Assembly: GCA_019456225.1 (NCBI GenBank)
Contig: VRUI01000032.1
Coordinates: 1-51,248 of the forward strand
Direction: 5' to 3'
DNA from: Planctomycetota bacterium
GTDB taxonomy: Bacteria; Planctomycetota; Phycisphaerae; Sedimentisphaerales; Anaerohalosphaeraceae
Length of the DNA: 51,248 nt
Positions within the stretch are counted from its first letter, which is position 1. The number at the start of each line of letters is the position of its first letter. A program made the translations under genes and the position numbers. Shown here one piece after another: positions 8,166 through 17,218 of the stretch. Below the pieces are notes generated by a model that was not told the DNA's origin, did no database searches, and saw only the letters and a program-made list of their open reading frames with translations.

Positions 8166-9689
8166 ATGGTATCTGATTCTGACAATTTTGGCGTCGCTTT
8201 ACGGATGAAGGGGGTGTCGAAGCGATTCCCCGGCACATTAGCTGTGGACACGGTTGACTTTGAGGCTCATGTCGGTGAAGTTCATGCGCTTATGGGGGAA
8301 AACGGTGCCGGTAAGAGTACGCTTATGAAGATCCTTGCCGGGTCGTTCACCGATTATACCGGCAGTATTTACATTGGTCAGAAGGAAGTTAAGCTGCATT
8401 CACCTGCAATTGCCAAAGCTAATGGGATCGGTATGATCTACCAGGAACTTTCACTGGCCCGTCCGATCAGCATTGCCGAAAATCTTCTCGTAGGGCGCCT
8501 GCCTCGCAAAAACGGTTTCCTGATCGACCAAAAAAAAATGATAAAACAAGCTGTAGGTTTACTCAAAAATGTCGGCCTCGATATCGATCCTATGCAAACT
8601 GTTGACCGCATAAGTCAGCACCAGGCGCAGCTAGTAGAGATCGCCAAGGTACTCGGCAGTAATCCCTGCGTACTGGTCATGGACGAACCGACTTCGGCAC
8701 TGTCGCGACAGGAAGTATCTCTCCTGTTCGACATAATCCGCCGGTTGAAGAACCGCGGAATGACCATCATCTACATCTCACACCATCTATCTGAGATATT
8801 TGAGATCGCCGACCGCGTAACCGTAATGCGAGACGGTCGAAAGATCGACACCAAGCCGATAAGCGAAGTAACGCCGGCAAAACTGGTACAGATGATGGTT
8901 GGCCAGGCAATAGATAAGTTCTATGTCCAGCGAAAACCAACTATCGGAAAAACAGTCCTAGATGTACGCAGCCTGACAAGAAAAGGTTTCTTCCACGATA
9001 TTTCTCTACAGGCCCGCAAAGGCGAAATACTCGGCATAGCCGGTCTTGCAGGTGCCGGCAGAACAGAAATGGCACGTTCGATGTGCTCGCTGGACCCCGT
9101 CGATTTCGGTACAGTTACGATCGACGGCAAAGAACTGAAGAATAAATCGTACGCCGAATCAATGTCCAAAGGTCTGCAGTATCTCTCCGAGGACCGCAAA
9201 ACCGATGGGCTCTTTCTAAGACTCGACGTTAAGCAGAACATTGTATCGACACTGCTTAAACCCCACACACATTGCGGAATATACTCATCCCGTCATGAAA
9301 ATTCAACCGCAAGGGATATGATAGACACACTCGACATAATCACTTCATCGGTGACAGAGGGTGTAAGCAATCTTTCCGGCGGCAACCAGCAAAAAGTCCT
9401 GCTGGGCAAGTGGATCGCAGCCGATCCGACAGTGCTGATACTCGACGAACCTTCTCGCGGCGTAGATGTAAAAGCCAAGATGAAAATACACGAAGCGGTC
9501 ATGGCTCTTGCAGATGCCGGCAAAACGATCATCCTGATAAGTTCGGATCTGCCCGAACTGGTCGGCCTTTCCGACCGTCTCCTGGTAATGCGTAACGGGC
9601 ATCTGATCGGCGAGATGCAAAAAAAGGAGCTTTCCGAAGAATCGGTACTGTTGGCAATGAACGGAGACATCGATGAATCGGGAAAATAA
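8166..9689 (+). CDS. Sugar ABC importer, ATP-binding protein (RbsA/MglA type)
   Basis: A 507-residue protein with two fused nucleotide-binding domains, as in ribose/galactose-type (CUT2) importers. Domain 1 has Walker A GENGAGKST (44-52) and Walker B VLVMDEPTSAL (about 170-180), with a degenerate signature (ISQHQAQLVE). Domain 2 has the usual degenerate Walker A (GLAGAGRTE), an intact LSGGNQQKV signature and VLILDEPSRGVDVKAK. Together they drive uptake through the two downstream permeases. Its end overlaps the next gene by 17 bases, indicating translational coupling. The sugar is inferred from neighbours (mutarotase, fucosidase) to be L-fucose or L-rhamnose. Confidence 0.92.
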   Translation: MVSDSDNFGVALRMKGVSKRFPGTLAVDTVDFEAHVGEVHALMGENGAGKSTLMKILAGSFTDYTGSIYIGQKEVKLHSPAIAKANGIGMIYQELSLARPISIAENLLVGRLPRKNGFLIDQKKMIKQAVGLLKNVGLDIDPMQTVDRISQHQAQLVEIAKVLGSNPCVLVMDEPTSALSRQEVSLLFDIIRRLKNRGMTIIYISHHLSEIFEIADRVTVMRDGRKIDTKPISEVTPAKLVQMMVGQAIDKFYVQRKPTIGKTVLDVRSLTRKGFFHDISLQARKGEILGIAGLAGAGRTEMARSMCSLDPVDFGTVTIDGKELKNKSYAESMSKGLQYLSEDRKTDGLFLRLDVKQNIVSTLLKPHTHCGIYSSRHENSTARDMIDTLDIITSSVTEGVSNLSGGNQQKVLLGKWIAADPTVLILDEPSRGVDVKAKMKIHEAVMALADAGKTIILISSDLPELVGLSDRLLVMRNGHLIGEMQKKELSEESVLLAMNGDIDESGK

Positions 9690-10665
9690 AACAAAAAATA
9701 TATTCAGCCTGAGTTTCATCTTTGACCGCATTGGCATCTTTCTGCCTGTCATACTTCTTCTGGTCGCGGGCAGTATGGTTTCAGATAAATTCTTCACAGC
9801 AGGCAATTTTCTAAACATCTTAAACGCGATCGCGCTTCTTGGCATAGTCGCAACAGGCATGGCATTTGTAACGCACTCCGGCAGCATGGCCGACCTGTCC
9901 ATACCGTCTATTATGGCTTTTTCCGGTATTATAACCGTTGCGGCATTGCCTCTTGGCCTGTTTGCAGCGATCATTCTCGGTATCTGCGCAGGTTTGGCGA
10001 TAGGTGCCATGAATGGTTTTGTGGTAGGCAGGCTCAATGCCAACCCGATCCTGTGGACGCTGGCCGTGGCATTTTTCATGGAGGGCTTCATGCGTTTTAC
10101 CTGGAGCAATAACCAGGTTTATCCGGACATCGAACCGGGTACTGCAGGTGCTGCGTTTATCAATATATTTCGCATAAACATCGGCCCCGTACCTCTTATA
10201 GTTGTTGTAATGCTTGCGATGTTCGTGATCGGGCATCTGGTTTTGACCAGAACACGATTCGGCATAGAATCAAAACTGACAGGCTCATCACGTCCGGCAG
10301 CAAAGACTACCGGCATCAATGTGCCGCGTATAGTTATGATGAATTTTCTCGCCGCAGCTTTATGTGCTTCTATCGGAGGAATCTTTATCACCTCGATGAC
10401 CAAACTTGGAGTATTCTACCTCGGCACCGGCTACGATTTCAAAGCCGTAACCGCCGTCGTAATCGGCGGCATGATGCTAAGCGGCGGACGAGGAAACATG
10501 CTGGGCGTATTCGGCGGCGTAATGGTGATCGGGCTGCTAACCAATATTATGACATTTATCGGGATTAACACTTTCCAGCAGAACATCGTAACCGGCGGTA
10601 TCTTCATCGCCGTCGTCGGCTTTGGCCAGTATCACTTACGCAAACGGGGGAAAGACTATGCTTAA
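9673..10665 (+). CDS. Sugar ABC importer, permease (RbsC type)
   Basis: A 330-residue inner-membrane permease of the ribose-type (BPD_transp_2) family with about eight to ten hydrophobic segments. The coupling and C-terminal pattern (GYDFKAVTAVVIGGMMLSGGRGNMLGVFGGVMVIGLLTNIMTFIG, about 254-298) is characteristic. The short N-terminus (MNRENKTKNIF) precedes the first membrane span. It overlaps the ATPase gene upstream and the fusion permease downstream by a few bases, so the three are translated as a unit. It would form the channel with the downstream permease domain. Confidence 0.9.
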   Translation: MNRENKTKNIFSLSFIFDRIGIFLPVILLLVAGSMVSDKFFTAGNFLNILNAIALLGIVATGMAFVTHSGSMADLSIPSIMAFSGIITVAALPLGLFAAIILGICAGLAIGAMNGFVVGRLNANPILWTLAVAFFMEGFMRFTWSNNQVYPDIEPGTAGAAFINIFRINIGPVPLIVVVMLAMFVIGHLVLTRTRFGIESKLTGSSRPAAKTTGINVPRIVMMNFLAAALCASIGGIFITSMTKLGVFYLGTGYDFKAVTAVVIGGMMLSGGRGNMLGVFGGVMVIGLLTNIMTFIGINTFQQNIVTGGIFIAVVGFGQYHLRKRGKDYA

Positions 10666-12916
10666 AAAACCTTCCCGTTTCAATATAGCTGGTTTTCTCG
10701 ACAGCAACCGCGCACTGCTGATGCTGATAATACTCTTTTCGGCTTTGTCTGTTTTCGCTCCGAATTTCTTTACAACGCATAACATAACGACGATCCTGAA
10801 AGGCGCAAGCCTAAACGCCATAGCTGCGATAGGATTTACAGTAATATTTATCCTCGGACAGCTCGACCTGTCCATAGGTGCCGTTGTTATGCTTTGCGGG
10901 ATGCTGACCATAGGCCTCCAGCCCCAGATCGGATGGGCCGGTTCGTTTGCTGTTTCCATACTTGCCGGCGCGGTCGTAGGACTGGTTAATGGCCTGCTCG
11001 TCGTAAAGGCAAAAATAAACTCATTCATAGTAACCCTCGGAACAATGACGGTTGTAATGGGTCTGATGCACCTCTACAGCAAAGGCGGATCGAAAGCGAT
11101 CGATGATTTTCGTTTTGCAGACTTCCTCGAAGAACCGGTCCTTACATTCTTTCCTCCGATAGTGATCATAACAATTTTACTTGTGCTTGCTTTTACTTTC
11201 TTCCTTAACAAAACCCCCTTAGGCCGCGGGTTTTTCATCGTCGGCGGAAACCCTGAAACCGCCTGGCTTGCAGGTTTAAAACGTGACCGATACCTCATAG
11301 CCGGTTTCATAATATGCGCATCGACCGCCGCAATAGGCGGATCATTATTCGCTGCCGGACTAAGCTCGATGACCTCAGCGGCGGTTCTGGCAAATAGAAC
11401 TCTAATGACAGTTCTCTCTGCGGTGATTATAGGCGGCGCGCTGATGAGCGGCGGAAAGGGAAGCGTGCTGAAAAGCTACTTCGCCGTCCTTATGCTTACA
11501 ACCCTTTTCAACGGCATCGGATGCTTCGGTCTCGGATTCGAGGTTCAGATATTTATCAATGGAATAATCCTCGCATTGGTTGTACTATATGAAGCTTATG
11601 TAATATACCGCCACGACCTGCTCAAAGGGCAAAGGCCCGACCTGATAAATGAAGCTCAGACCCTGGAAACGAAATGGTCTGCAAATGTAAATAACGAAGA
11701 AGGAGACGGATCAATGAACGACAAGGAACGTTTTAGTTTAACTTGCATCACTATCGCTGCCATCGTTGGTATAGTGGCAATTTTCGCCATGTACTTCATG
11801 CATACGACCATGCCGCCTCGTATAGTTTCCAGCCCAACCAACGCTGCTGGGCAAGTGGACGTATACTCTCTAACCGGAACAGACGGCCAACCCTACATCC
11901 TTAAGCAAACCGAAACACCGGTTATCCCCCCACGTCCAAAGGACCCCAAATCCCTCCCGGAAACGGACAAGGGCCACTGGTGGGATATTGAATATGCCGG
12001 GTGGAGTGTCGAAAAGGCAGAGATGCCGAAATCTGACGCCAGCGGGCCGGCCGGGAAACAGGTTATTCTTCTAAAGGCCGGCGATCATCCGTACTGGACC
12101 GCTTATGTCAACGGATTTAAAGCAATGGCAAAAGCTTACGGGATGGAGACAAAAATCTTCAACGGCAACTGGAACATTGATCTTCAGGCCCAGCAGGCAA
12201 ACCAGGCCATAAACGAACGTCCCGATATGATCATACTCGCCCCCGTAGACGCCACTGCATGTACGCCGCTGCTAAGACGGATCAACAAAGCCTCTATCCC
12301 ATGCATTACTTCCAATACCATTCCTGTCGATGAGGCAATGAAATACTGCCTGGCCTGGACCGGGCCTGACGACTGGGGACAGTTTAGAATGCTCGCCAGA
12401 AAATTCGCTGATGCTCTCGACAAAAAAGGCGGCTATGCAATAGTAAGACACATGCCCGGAAGCTCCCCGTTTTTCGCCCGAACATATTCTCCGATAACCG
12501 AATTACGAGAATACGCTCCCGAAATGGAACTGCTGGCAATGGATACAGCCAATCTCGAAGCCGAAGGGACTATGCAACTGGTCTCGGCATGGATAACGAA
12601 ATACGGCGATGAATTGAAAGGTTTGATTCTTGCTGGGGATGGTTTCTCGATGACGGGAGCATTGGAAGCGATCAGCAAGTCTTCAAGAAAAGATATTGTG
12701 ATTGTCGCCGCCGGTAACAGCAAAACCGGAATGGATTCGATCAAGGCTGGTGATGCACTGGCTATCACTTACCAATCAGCTGAAGGTGATGGTGCTATTG
12801 CCGTACACACCGCCGCCGAATGGTTTCAGGGCAAAGAGTTGACACCGGTGCGCTATCTGCCCAAGCACATCATCACGCAAGGCGATGTAGATGAGTTCAT
12901 GCCCCCGCAATGGTGA
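10658..12916 (+). CDS. ABC importer permease fused to a substrate-binding domain
   Basis: From ATG 10658 (GGGGGAAAG ribosome site) the frame gives 752 residues in two parts. Residues 1 to about 330 are a second RbsC-type permease (VMGLMHLYSKGG; TVLSAVIIGGALMSGGKGSVLKSYFAVLMLTTLFNGIG). After a hydrophilic linker comes a membrane anchor (about 360-382) and then a periplasmic sugar-binding domain of the ribose-binding type (KQVILLKAGDHPYWTAYVNGFKAMAKAYGM, PDMIILAPVDATACTPLLRRI, LILAGDGFSMTGALEAI). These are normally separate proteins. At the junction there is a canonical AAGGAGA ribosome site at 11699-11705 and an in-frame ATG at 11714 that would give a free, membrane-anchored 400-residue binding protein. 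So both a fusion and a separate binding protein may be made. Confidence 0.85.
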   Translation: MLKKPSRFNIAGFLDSNRALLMLIILFSALSVFAPNFFTTHNITTILKGASLNAIAAIGFTVIFILGQLDLSIGAVVMLCGMLTIGLQPQIGWAGSFAVSILAGAVVGLVNGLLVVKAKINSFIVTLGTMTVVMGLMHLYSKGGSKAIDDFRFADFLEEPVLTFFPPIVIITILLVLAFTFFLNKTPLGRGFFIVGGNPETAWLAGLKRDRYLIAGFIICASTAAIGGSLFAAGLSSMTSAAVLANRTLMTVLSAVIIGGALMSGGKGSVLKSYFAVLMLTTLFNGIGCFGLGFEVQIFINGIILALVVLYEAYVIYRHDLLKGQRPDLINEAQTLETKWSANVNNEEGDGSMNDKERFSLTCITIAAIVGIVAIFAMYFMHTTMPPRIVSSPTNAAGQVDVYSLTGTDGQPYILKQTETPVIPPRPKDPKSLPETDKGHWWDIEYAGWSVEKAEMPKSDASGPAGKQVILLKAGDHPYWTAYVNGFKAMAKAYGMETKIFNGNWNIDLQAQQANQAINERPDMIILAPVDATACTPLLRRINKASIPCITSNTIPVDEAMKYCLAWTGPDDWGQFRMLARKFADALDKKGGYAIVRHMPGSSPFFARTYSPITELREYAPEMELLAMDTANLEAEGTMQLVSAWITKYGDELKGLILAGDGFSMTGALEAISKSSRKDIVIVAAGNSKTGMDSIKAGDALAITYQSAEGDGAIAVHTAAEWFQGKELTPVRYLPKHIITQGDVDEFMPPQW
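11699..11716 (+). promoter_or_regulatory. Internal ribosome-binding site and start inside the permease/binding-protein fusion
   Basis: AAGGAGA at 11699-11705 is spaced 8 bases from an in-frame ATG at 11714, just before the membrane anchor of the binding domain (MNDKERFSLTCIT). A ribosome site this good exactly at the domain junction suggests that two genes existed here and the stop codon of the first was lost, or that internal initiation still supplies extra binding protein. Confidence 0.65.
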
Positions 12917-12991
12917 CGAGATTAGGTAACATTTAAAGAGAATTTAATGGCAATTACCCAAGGAAATGCTTGAAATTAAAGGCGTTAGTTG

Positions 12992-14509
12992 CTATAATCG
13001 GGATATTTCACCGGTGATCTTAAGAACAAAAGCATGATCACAAGGCTTAGTCGATGGGAATTTAATTTTCAGGTTGTCAGCGGTTCTTGACCATTTCAAA
13101 TTAGCATCGCTACCGATCATCTCAATTGATTCGATCTTTCCGAGAGCCTTTTGTTTTTTAGATAAAGATTCGATCAAGACACTGCCATTGGCTGGCCAAT
13201 CAAGCACAATAGCATACAATGATTTGACCTGTTTATCTTCGTTATATCTCACGGAAAAGCGAATATCTTCTGCGGTAAATTCGCCAATATGTTTTTCAGT
13301 GAAATGTCCTTGTTTAACTTCTGTAGGGCCTTCACCGAAAGTGACCCACGGGCGAGTCTCATAAATGGCTTGCCCGTTAAGGTCCAGCCATTTTCCGATT
13401 TCCAGCAAACGCTGCTGCACCGGCAAAGGTATTTCGCCATTGGCTTTTGGGGTAATATTCAAAAGCAGATTTCCATTTTTGCTTACAATATCGACCAAAC
13501 CATCAATCAGCCGATTAGCTGATTTGTAATTTGGGTTCATATCATGACACCACGTATCCCAGTCTATCGAATCGTCATTTAGCCATTCAAACTCACTCAA
13601 CGTACTCATCCGCCCGCGTTCGATATCAAGAATGCCAGCTCCTTTGGCCAGGTCCTGATTTTTATAAGTAACGCCAACATCTTTCCCCCATTCCAAGCTG
13701 CGATTGTAATAGTGGGCGAGCATCTCGCATCTGTATTTTTCGCCGATTTTATTTGTGCGGCTGTCAAACCAGAGCAGGTCAGGCTGATAATTATCTACAA
13801 CTTCTTTTACTTTATTCAGCCATAACTGACAGAACTCGTCGTCTGGCTTTGGTTTTTTAAAATCGCCGGGTTTGGTCTTGGGCCCGTACAAGCCGGCGTA
13901 TTCCGGGTTGGAAGTGTCGTATCTCTCGTCATAGGTGGGATACCATGCCCATAACCATTGATGATGGAATGTTGTGATGAATTTAATACCCTGCTTGCGT
14001 ATGGCTTTTTCTAAATCGCCAACAATATCGCGTTTGGGACCCATATCTTTTGCATCCCATTTTGTCAGATCACTATCCCACATAGCAAAGCCATCGGCAT
14101 GTTCAGCGACCGGTCCGGCAAAACGAGCACCGGATTTCTTAAATAGTTTTGCCCAACTGTCCGGATCAAATTTCTCAGCCTTGAACATTGGGAGAAAGTC
14201 TTTGTAACCGAATTTTTCGGCCCCGCCATGAACTTCTATATGGTGCTTAAATATGTCGTGTCTGTTACTCTTTTCATTATACATATAATGAGGGTACCAC
14301 TCATTGCCGAATGCCGGTACTGAATATATGCCCCAATGAAAATATATCCCAAATTTTGCATCTCTAAACCATTCCGGATTATCATGCTGGGTTACCGATT
14401 CCCAGGTAGGTGCATATTTATCTACTGCCAAGGAATTTCCACTTAAAGCTAAAAGAAAACTAACACTTAGTAATAGAATCAACTTAATTTTAGTGGGATG
14501 AAATAACAT
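12992..14509 (-). CDS. Secreted alpha-L-fucosidase (GH29)
   Basis: A 505-residue glycoside hydrolase family 29 enzyme that removes alpha-L-fucose from glycans with retention. From ATG 14509 (AAAGGA ribosome site) an N-terminal signal peptide is seen (KIKLILLLSVSFLLALSGNSLA, cleavage near residue 28). The catalytic barrel carries WFRDAKFGIYFHWGIYSVPAFGNEWY (47-72), AEHADGF (135-141, the substrate-binding His region) and LLWFDS (245-250), where Asp249 is the expected nucleophile. The C-terminal part from about 380 is a beta-sandwich. It converges on the importer operon, so fucose released outside or in the periplasm could be imported by it. The two repeats of GGGATTTCCCAT upstream may belong to its control region. 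Confidence 0.93.
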   Translation of the reverse strand: MLFHPTKIKLILLLSVSFLLALSGNSLAVDKYAPTWESVTQHDNPEWFRDAKFGIYFHWGIYSVPAFGNEWYPHYMYNEKSNRHDIFKHHIEVHGGAEKFGYKDFLPMFKAEKFDPDSWAKLFKKSGARFAGPVAEHADGFAMWDSDLTKWDAKDMGPKRDIVGDLEKAIRKQGIKFITTFHHQWLWAWYPTYDERYDTSNPEYAGLYGPKTKPGDFKKPKPDDEFCQLWLNKVKEVVDNYQPDLLWFDSRTNKIGEKYRCEMLAHYYNRSLEWGKDVGVTYKNQDLAKGAGILDIERGRMSTLSEFEWLNDDSIDWDTWCHDMNPNYKSANRLIDGLVDIVSKNGNLLLNITPKANGEIPLPVQQRLLEIGKWLDLNGQAIYETRPWVTFGEGPTEVKQGHFTEKHIGEFTAEDIRFSVRYNEDKQVKSLYAIVLDWPANGSVLIESLSKKQKALGKIESIEMIGSDANLKWSRTADNLKIKFPSTKPCDHAFVLKITGEISRL

Positions 14510-14890
14510 AATTACATTCCTTTCTTTTTCATAGTAGGAAGATATTAATCTGGGATTTCCCATATACCATTATCCGGGATTTCCCATTTAAGCGTTCACA
14601 AAACATTATTCTACCCTTTCAATGCTAATATTTTTACCAAATTCAACTTGAACTATCAAGACTTCTCTTTTCCGAGGCGGTTTTCTTGAAGATTTATACA
14701 AAAGACTGGCCATGAAGTATGTTATTGCCCTTTAGGCCATCCTTTTTGCTTTCACCCATTGGGTTCTCCAGATTAGAACAGCAAAACAGTCTTAAACAGC
14801 ATCCACAAGCCCTATACTATCATAATTTCAAAATTTTGCTCGGATTTACTTGGGAAATCCGAGTTTAATGTTATAATCAATGGCTTAATG
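14510..14890. promoter_or_regulatory. Fucosidase upstream region with repeated GGGATTTCCCAT sites and a hairpin
   Basis: No gene is seen here. Two direct copies of GGGATTTCCCAT lie 24 bp apart (14552-14563 and 14576-14587) upstream of the minus-strand fucosidase, one helical-turn multiple compatible with paired operator binding. A perfect 9-bp hairpin, CTCGGATTT/AAATCCGAG, lies at 14839-14863 and contains GGGAAATCC, the reverse complement of the core of those sites. Operator function is inference from repetition and position only. Confidence 0.4.
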
Positions 14891-14924
14891 CTCAAACCTG
14901 CGACCTCCGAGTTACGAATCTCAG
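14891..14924 (-). other. tRNA-Thr-like fragment, candidate attachment site
   Basis: Read on the minus strand, this stretch matches the part of a tRNA from anticodon arm to T-loop: an arm with TTCGTAA in the loop (anticodon CGU, threonine), then GGAGGTCGCAGG and TTTGAG in T-arm position. The 3' T-stem strand and acceptor are missing, so it is not a functional tRNA. It begins 6 bp past the stop codon of a tyrosine recombinase, the usual place for an att site of an element that integrates into a tRNA gene. Confidence 0.45.
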
Positions 14925-14930
14925 TTTATT

Positions 14931-15929
14931 TTATAACCAGTCACCAACTGGCAATTGCTCAACCGCTGTTCTTAATACAGGATCGACATTTGTATATACC
15001 TTGTTTGTTAAATTTGGCGATGAATGTTCCAGCAATCTCTGGGTTACAGCTGTCGAGACCCCATTTTGTGCTAGCAAAGAGCAGAATGTTTTTCGAAGAT
15101 CATGAAATTTCAAATCCACCAATCCTGCCCCTTTACAAATCTTCCGCCATTTTCGATGGTTGAATTTAGTGCGAAACAACTTCTCCTGGCCAACATCCAG
15201 ACCGCATACATATTTTGAAAGTACTGACATTATTTCTGCTGACACAGGACGCGAAGCCATGCTCTTTTTGGTTTTCCGGCTTGTTGTTGAGATCGAGTTT
15301 TTCTCAAAATCAATATCACTGATTTTTAACGAATCAATGTCTCCGCGACGCAGGCCAGTTGCCAACGCCAATAATACACGATTTTTCATTAAGGGATACG
15401 GTTCCGTTACCTTAAGCAATTTCTTGATCTCTGTATCATTTAGCGATCTTACTGGCTTTTCTTCCTCCTTGAGTTCCTTGATTTTCAGATTTTCGTTCAA
15501 GTATCTTTTGGCCTTGCACCAGTTGATGAACGTTTTCAAGTTTCTGATGTCCTTGTTGAGTGTTGGGCGACTAACCTCAGTTCCTCTTTGAAGTATGAAT
15601 TTGTCCATGACATGCTGTGTAATCTGTTTTGAACTGCATTTACCAACAAGACGCTCAAAGTTTCGCAAGGATAACGCTATTTCATAAAGTGTACCTTCAG
15701 TGACTCCCTGAACTTTTTTGGCTTGCCTGTACTCATCGACCATCTGCTGCCAACCGGCGACAACCATGCCTGTAAACACATCAGAATTGAGCTGGCTATA
15801 CTTCAACTGGCAAAAATGCTCAGCCAGTTTTTTGCTGTGCAAAGCCTTGGCTTTTCGGCAGCCACTTTCGTACCAGCCAACCCACCAGCCCTTAATACCT
15901 TTTCTTTTATAGATCCATGTCTTTTTCAT
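14931..15929 (-). CDS. Tyrosine recombinase / integrase 1
   Basis: A 332-residue site-specific recombinase with all catalytic residues: Arg194 (ATGLRRGDI), a Lys in the beta-hairpin near 219, His276 and Arg279 (FHDLRK), His302 (LLEHSS) and nucleophile Tyr312 (VYTN). The N-terminus has an AP2-like arm-binding segment (WIYKRKGIKGWWVGWYESG) and a SAM-like core-binding domain at about 60-145. The tRNA-like fragment next to its stop codon suggests it integrates the element at a tRNA-Thr gene. Codon use and A/T richness match the plasmid-like genes to the right. A second recombinase lies at the other side of that block. Confidence 0.9.
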   Translation of the reverse strand: MKKTWIYKRKGIKGWWVGWYESGCRKAKALHSKKLAEHFCQLKYSQLNSDVFTGMVVAGWQQMVDEYRQAKKVQGVTEGTLYEIALSLRNFERLVGKCSSKQITQHVMDKFILQRGTEVSRPTLNKDIRNLKTFINWCKAKRYLNENLKIKELKEEEKPVRSLNDTEIKKLLKVTEPYPLMKNRVLLALATGLRRGDIDSLKISDIDFEKNSISTTSRKTKKSMASRPVSAEIMSVLSKYVCGLDVGQEKLFRTKFNHRKWRKICKGAGLVDLKFHDLRKTFCSLLAQNGVSTAVTQRLLEHSSPNLTNKVYTNVDPVLRTAVEQLPVGDWL

Positions 15930-16356
15930 GATATCATTATATCGTAAAGATGGGGGTGCAGTTCAAGTTGAAAATACGATTGAGAAAAAGCAAATCAGTG
16001 TCATTTTGGAGACATTGAGTAAAACTTATAGGGCGCATTCATCGCAAGTATAGTACTGCAAAGTACTTACAGACAGCCGTTTTTCAGTGTCATCCGGATT
16101 CAATATACTTTAACACCCCACATCTCTTATCCCTGATATAAATCTAAAACAACTGCTCATTCATGAGGCATTCAGACCCAACCTTTCCACTTCCTTCAGA
16201 ATGCCCCAGATTCACCCCGGATTAAAAGTTCCACCTAACCCTGCCCCAACTACCCCAGCCTAAAGTTTTTGGACTACAGAGAAACCGGCTTGTCCAGAGA
16301 GCAAACTGGACCTACTTCCTAACTCAAAGCCACAGGTTGAACAGTTATTCCTGTAG
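15930..16356. other. Non-coding stretch upstream of integrase 1
   Basis: I see no gene here. A short hairpin AGTACT-GCAA-AGTACT lies at 16052-16067, and a small one with TCCAG/CTGGA arms around 16292-16310 follows the stop of the downstream-facing 282-residue gene. Neither has a U-run. The integrase 1 promoter should lie between 15930 and about 16030 on the minus strand, but no clear -35/-10 pair stands out. Confidence 0.35.
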
Positions 16357-17205
16357 TCAAGCAAGAGTCTGCCTGCTTGAAAACAAGTTCTCTGTTTGTA
16401 TCTGAGCTTTTAATCGCTCAATCTCAACAAGAGACTCTTCATGGAATTCCATCAGAGACTGATTTGTATCTTTGGCCTTCTCCAGTTCTGCCAACGCTTC
16501 ATCCTTTTCTTCCCTTAGTTGTTCATGTATTTCTAACTTAGCTTTGAGTTCCATAATTTCTCTATCAGTCTTGCTCATAACATCCTGGAGTTCTGATTTA
16601 GCTATATCAGGAACTTTTATCAGTTGGTAATAAGGATTAGCTGGCCCAATCTGAGCAACTCTCTGGTTTTTTGTATTATATGTAATGTGAAGATATTTGT
16701 GTTTCTGTAGAACCTGAAATATAAATGCCAACTTGTGCCCATCCAGTTTTCTGCCTGTGCATTTGAAGTATTCTGGCTTCATCTTCCAGAACATTTTATT
16801 GACCATAACAGATTTACAGTTTTTCGATTCATACAGATTTTTAGTAATCCGTTGTAAAAGAAACTTGTACTCTTTGAACTTGACATATCTCTTCCTGCCT
16901 GACCTGGTGAAAAACATATCCTGCTCTGTAAGCAAGTCTCCTAAATGAGAAAAGCAGTTATACCTGAAAAGTGTTTTCCCACGCTGGTTATATTTTTCTA
17001 ATGCCAATTCTAATAACTTCTGATCATAGTTCGGTATGTAATATTCGACTACTTTGGAAATACATTTTAGTCCTCGCAGTGGGTAGCACACATTTACAAT
17101 ATGGTAGATTATTTTGTAGTCATCGTCACCAAATTGTTTTGGGTATATAACTGGGTCGAAAAATAATCCTGAGTTTTTCTTAAAAGTCTTGCTTGGTAAA
17201 TTCAT
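16357..17205 (-). CDS. Possible replication-associated protein with C-terminal coiled coil
   Basis: A 282-residue protein I do not recognise by family. It starts at ATG 17205 with a strong AAAGGAG site. Residues 1-215 look like one or two winged-helix-type units rich in Lys, Tyr and Phe (YKIIYHIVNVCYPLRG; HKLAFIFQVLQKHKYLHITYNTKNQRVAQIG), and residues 215-270 form a coiled coil (EIMELKAKLEIHEQLREEKDEALAELEKAKD). Just upstream lie an A/T-rich tract and five direct repeats of GTGTCCAT, an arrangement typical of iteron-controlled plasmid origins. By position it could be the initiator, but this is inference and no initiator family motif is visible. Confidence 0.5.
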   Translation of the reverse strand: MNLPSKTFKKNSGLFFDPVIYPKQFGDDDYKIIYHIVNVCYPLRGLKCISKVVEYYIPNYDQKLLELALEKYNQRGKTLFRYNCFSHLGDLLTEQDMFFTRSGRKRYVKFKEYKFLLQRITKNLYESKNCKSVMVNKMFWKMKPEYFKCTGRKLDGHKLAFIFQVLQKHKYLHITYNTKNQRVAQIGPANPYYQLIKVPDIAKSELQDVMSKTDREIMELKAKLEIHEQLREEKDEALAELEKAKDTNQSLMEFHEESLVEIERLKAQIQTENLFSSRQTLA

Positions 17206-17218
17206 GATATTTTCTCCT

